A stretch of 64,000 bases of DNA from positions 25,819 through 89,818 of the forward strand of contig CAYYPK010000026.1 in assembly GCA_964473525.1 (NCBI GenBank), in the 5' to 3' direction. How positions within the stretch are numbered: the first letter of the stretch is position 1; each line of letters begins with the position of its first letter. The notes beneath the pieces were generated by a model. That model was not told where the DNA came from. It did not search any database and was given only the letters and a program-made list of their open reading frames with translations. Below, in pieces: positions 62,495 through 64,000 of the stretch. The translations under genes were made by a program, and so were the position numbers. Source of the DNA: GCA-2687025 sp964473525 (lineage in GTDB: Bacteria > Poribacteria > WGA-4E > GCA-2687025).

Positions 62495-62734
62495 ATGGCT
62501 CGTAAGTGCTACATTTCGGGCAAGGGCCCGAAGGTCATCAACAACGTCTCCCACGCGAACAACCGCACGAAGCGCCGGCAGTTGCCGAACCTTCAGGTGA
62601 TCCGCATCTACGACGAGAAGACCGGCACGTTCCGCCGGCGCCGCGTGTCGGCCCGTACGATTCGCACGCTCGACAAGCAGGGCGCCCTCGCGCGCGCGCC
62701 GCGTGAACACGCCACGAACGAAGACGACTTCTAG
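62495..62734 (+). CDS. rpmB: 50S ribosomal protein bL28
   Basis: This is a structural component of the large ribosomal subunit. The 79-residue protein opens MARKCYISGKGPK, has the family segment NNVSHANNRTKRRQLPNLQ and ends with an acidic tail (NEDDF). It is basic overall. AGGA precedes the ATG. A terminator follows 45 bases after the stop, so it is a single-gene transcript. Confidence 0.96.
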   Translation: MARKCYISGKGPKVINNVSHANNRTKRRQLPNLQVIRIYDEKTGTFRRRRVSARTIRTLDKQGALARAPREHATNEDDF

Positions 62735-62778
62735 GCGACGACTCGACCTTACATTGCTCGTGTACGGCTCGTGCGTTA

Positions 62779-62810
62779 CACTCGCCCGGCATTCGCCGCG
62801 CGGGTGTTTT
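62779..62810 (+). terminator. Rho-independent terminator of rpmB
   Basis: CACTCGCCCGGC (62779-62790) pairs with GCCGCGCGGGTG (62795-62806) over 12 positions with one mismatch and one G-T pair, around loop ATTC. TTTT follows at 62807-62810. It separates rpmB from the xylA-like gene. Confidence 0.85.
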
Positions 62811-62867
62811 GCATTCCCAGGCCCGTCTTTACGGCCCCAACTGGCCGCCCGGAGTGGAGACTGAACC

Positions 62868-63908
62868 GTGAGTGTTGATCGCTACCGTTTCTCGTTCGGC
62901 CCCTGGAACATCCATGAGGGCGCGGACCCGTTCGGGCCGGAAGTGCGCGAGCCGTTCACGTTCGCCGAGAAGCTCCCGATGTACAAGCACCTGGGCTTCG
63001 ACGCGGTGCAGTTCCACGATGACGACGCCGTGCCGGACGTGGACTCGAAATCGCCGTCGGAAGTCGCTCGCGAATGCGCTGAGCTGAAGACGCAGCTCGA
63101 CGACGCCGGCCTGATCGCGGAGTTCGTGGCGCCCCGCCTGTGGGAAGACCCGAAGACAATCGACGGCGGGTACACGTCGAACAACCCGGCGGAGCGGGCG
63201 TACGCCATTGAGCGCTCCCTGCGCGCCGTGGACATCGCGAAGGCCATCGGCACGCGCGACATCGTGCTTTGGCTGGCGCGTGAAGGCACGTACATACGCG
63301 AGGCGAAGGACGCGAAGCTGGCGACGGAGCGCATCGTAGACGCCATCGACGCGATGCTCGCGCACGACCCGAACATCCGCATCCTCGTAGAGCCTAAGCC
63401 GAACGAACCGATGGACCAGGCGTACATCCCGACCATCGGACACGCCCTCGCGTTGGCCTACAAGGCCTCTGATCCTGACCGCGTGGGCGGCCTCATCGAG
63501 ACAGCGCACGCGCTGCTAGCCGGTCTCGACCCGTCCGACGAGATGGCGTTCGCGCTGTACCACGACAAGCTGTGGAGCGTACATCTCAACGACCAGAACG
63601 GCCTCAAGTTCGACGAGGACAAGACGTTCGGCGCCGCCAACCTACGGCAGGCGTTCAACCAGGTGCGCGTGCTGGACGACAACGGCTACGGCGAGAACGG
63701 GGAATACATCGGGCTCGACGTGAAGGCGATGCGCACGCAGCGACGTGAGTCGGCGCGGCAGCACCTGTCGAACAGCCTCGAGGTGTTCGAGCACATGCTG
63801 GAGAAAGTGCGCACGTTCGACCGCGAGCAGGAGCGACAATACCAGGAGAACCGCGACTACGAAGGCCTCGAGCTCTTCGTGATGCGGCATCTCCTCGGCG
63901 TCGGCTGA
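62868..63908 (+). CDS. xylA: Xylose isomerase-like sugar isomerase
   Basis: Xylose isomerases interconvert aldose and ketose with two divalent metals in a TIM barrel. The 346-residue protein resembles the short, class I type: His50 (FHDDD), Glu175 and Lys177 (EPKPNEP), Glu211 and His214, Asp249, Asp251 and Asp284 match known active-site residues in order. His239 (SVHLNDQ) replaces the metal-site Asp of the usual IDLNGQ motif. Such a change is likely to alter metal binding or substrate, so another aldose may be the target. The start is GTG 62868 with GGAG upstream. It is followed by a sulfatase. Confidence 0.82.
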   Translation: MSVDRYRFSFGPWNIHEGADPFGPEVREPFTFAEKLPMYKHLGFDAVQFHDDDAVPDVDSKSPSEVARECAELKTQLDDAGLIAEFVAPRLWEDPKTIDGGYTSNNPAERAYAIERSLRAVDIAKAIGTRDIVLWLAREGTYIREAKDAKLATERIVDAIDAMLAHDPNIRILVEPKPNEPMDQAYIPTIGHALALAYKASDPDRVGGLIETAHALLAGLDPSDEMAFALYHDKLWSVHLNDQNGLKFDEDKTFGAANLRQAFNQVRVLDDNGYGENGEYIGLDVKAMRTQRRESARQHLSNSLEVFEHMLEKVRTFDREQERQYQENRDYEGLELFVMRHLLGVG

Positions 63909-63942
63909 GCCGTTCGCCCTTGGAGCCACACGACCGGAAGGC

Positions 63943-64000
63943 ATGCCCGTGAGCGACCGTCCGAACATACTGCTCATCACGAGCGACCAGCAGCATTGGA
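63943..64000 (+). CDS. Sulfatase, N-terminus only (runs off window)
   Basis: The 19 visible residues, MPVSDRPNILLITSDQQHW, match the start of arylsulfatase-family enzymes, where the Asp in ITSDQ binds the active-site calcium. GGAAGG precedes the ATG. The formylglycine motif would lie beyond the window, so activity cannot be judged. It lies 34 bases after the sugar isomerase gene and may be co-transcribed with it for use of a sulfated glycan. Confidence 0.8.
   Translation, partial: MPVSDRPNILLITSDQQHW

Noticed and set aside
62147..62710. Upstream extension of the sialidase-like protein
   Set aside because: The frame stays open through the intergenic region and rpmB, but the added peptide contains the repeat-derived HPERSEGS and has no family character; a good Shine-Dalgarno marks the start at 62146.
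62778..62783. TACACT as a -10 box for the xylose isomerase-like gene
   Set aside because: It lies inside the 5' arm of the rpmB terminator hairpin, which explains it better.

Overview
The window is one continuous stretch of high-GC chromosome from a Gram-negative, heterotrophic bacterium. Cell-surface genes fall on both strands: lipoproteins with lipoboxes, predicted outer-membrane beta-barrels and two PorV/UPF0164-like proteins. Sugar-catabolic families recur: two mandelate racemase/enolase-superfamily enzymes, two Gfo/Idh/MocA oxidoreductases, a xylose isomerase-like protein, a sialidase-like beta-propeller, a LamG protein, the start of a sulfatase and a DUF6785-type membrane protein. This mix is typical of uncultivated marine or sponge-associated lineages such as Poribacteria or Latescibacterota. 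That placement is inference from gene content; no rRNA or tRNA gene is visible. No mobile element, prophage or CRISPR array was found.

Layout. 0-9 kb: a LamG protein cut by the window edge, a Bcp peroxiredoxin whose catalytic position is an in-frame TGA (probable selenocysteine), an enolase-superfamily enzyme, phosphofructokinase, cardiolipin synthase, a DUF4126 protein, two sugar dehydrogenase-type genes and bioW. 8.7-10.3 kb: an unusual fusion of a seven-iron ferredoxin, membrane helices and an alpha-crystallin-like domain. 10.3-19.7 kb: a minus-strand run yacG-yqeK-rsfS-MFS-addB-addA. 19.8-22.6 kb: a Tat-type phosphatase-superfamily protein with two membrane proteins. 22.6-30.9 kb, minus strand: a large glycoside-hydrolase-like protein, a DUF6785 transporter-like protein and a large beta-barrel protein. 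31.0-44.0 kb, plus strand: copZ-copA followed with almost no gaps by a PorV-like protein, a calcium-repeat barrel protein, a 1908-residue repeat protein and two lipoproteins. 44.1-51.4 kb: accD, topA, an oxidoreductase, a second PorV-like gene, a DUF5683-like gene and ispH. 51.4-64 kb: a frameshifted malonyl-CoA synthetase-like gene, an ECF sigma factor, a ManD-like dehydratase, purQ-purL, two lipoproteins, a sialidase-like gene, rpmB with a clear terminator, xylA and the start of a sulfatase.

The most notable result is the probable selenoprotein at 702-1169. The TGA falls exactly at residue 45, the peroxidatic position of Bcp, and is followed at bacterial SECIS spacing by a perfect hairpin. 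TGA is an ordinary stop elsewhere in the window, for example at the ends of purL and copA. The second notable result is the ferredoxin/alpha-crystallin membrane fusion. The third is the tight coupling of a copper exporter to a set of large surface proteins.
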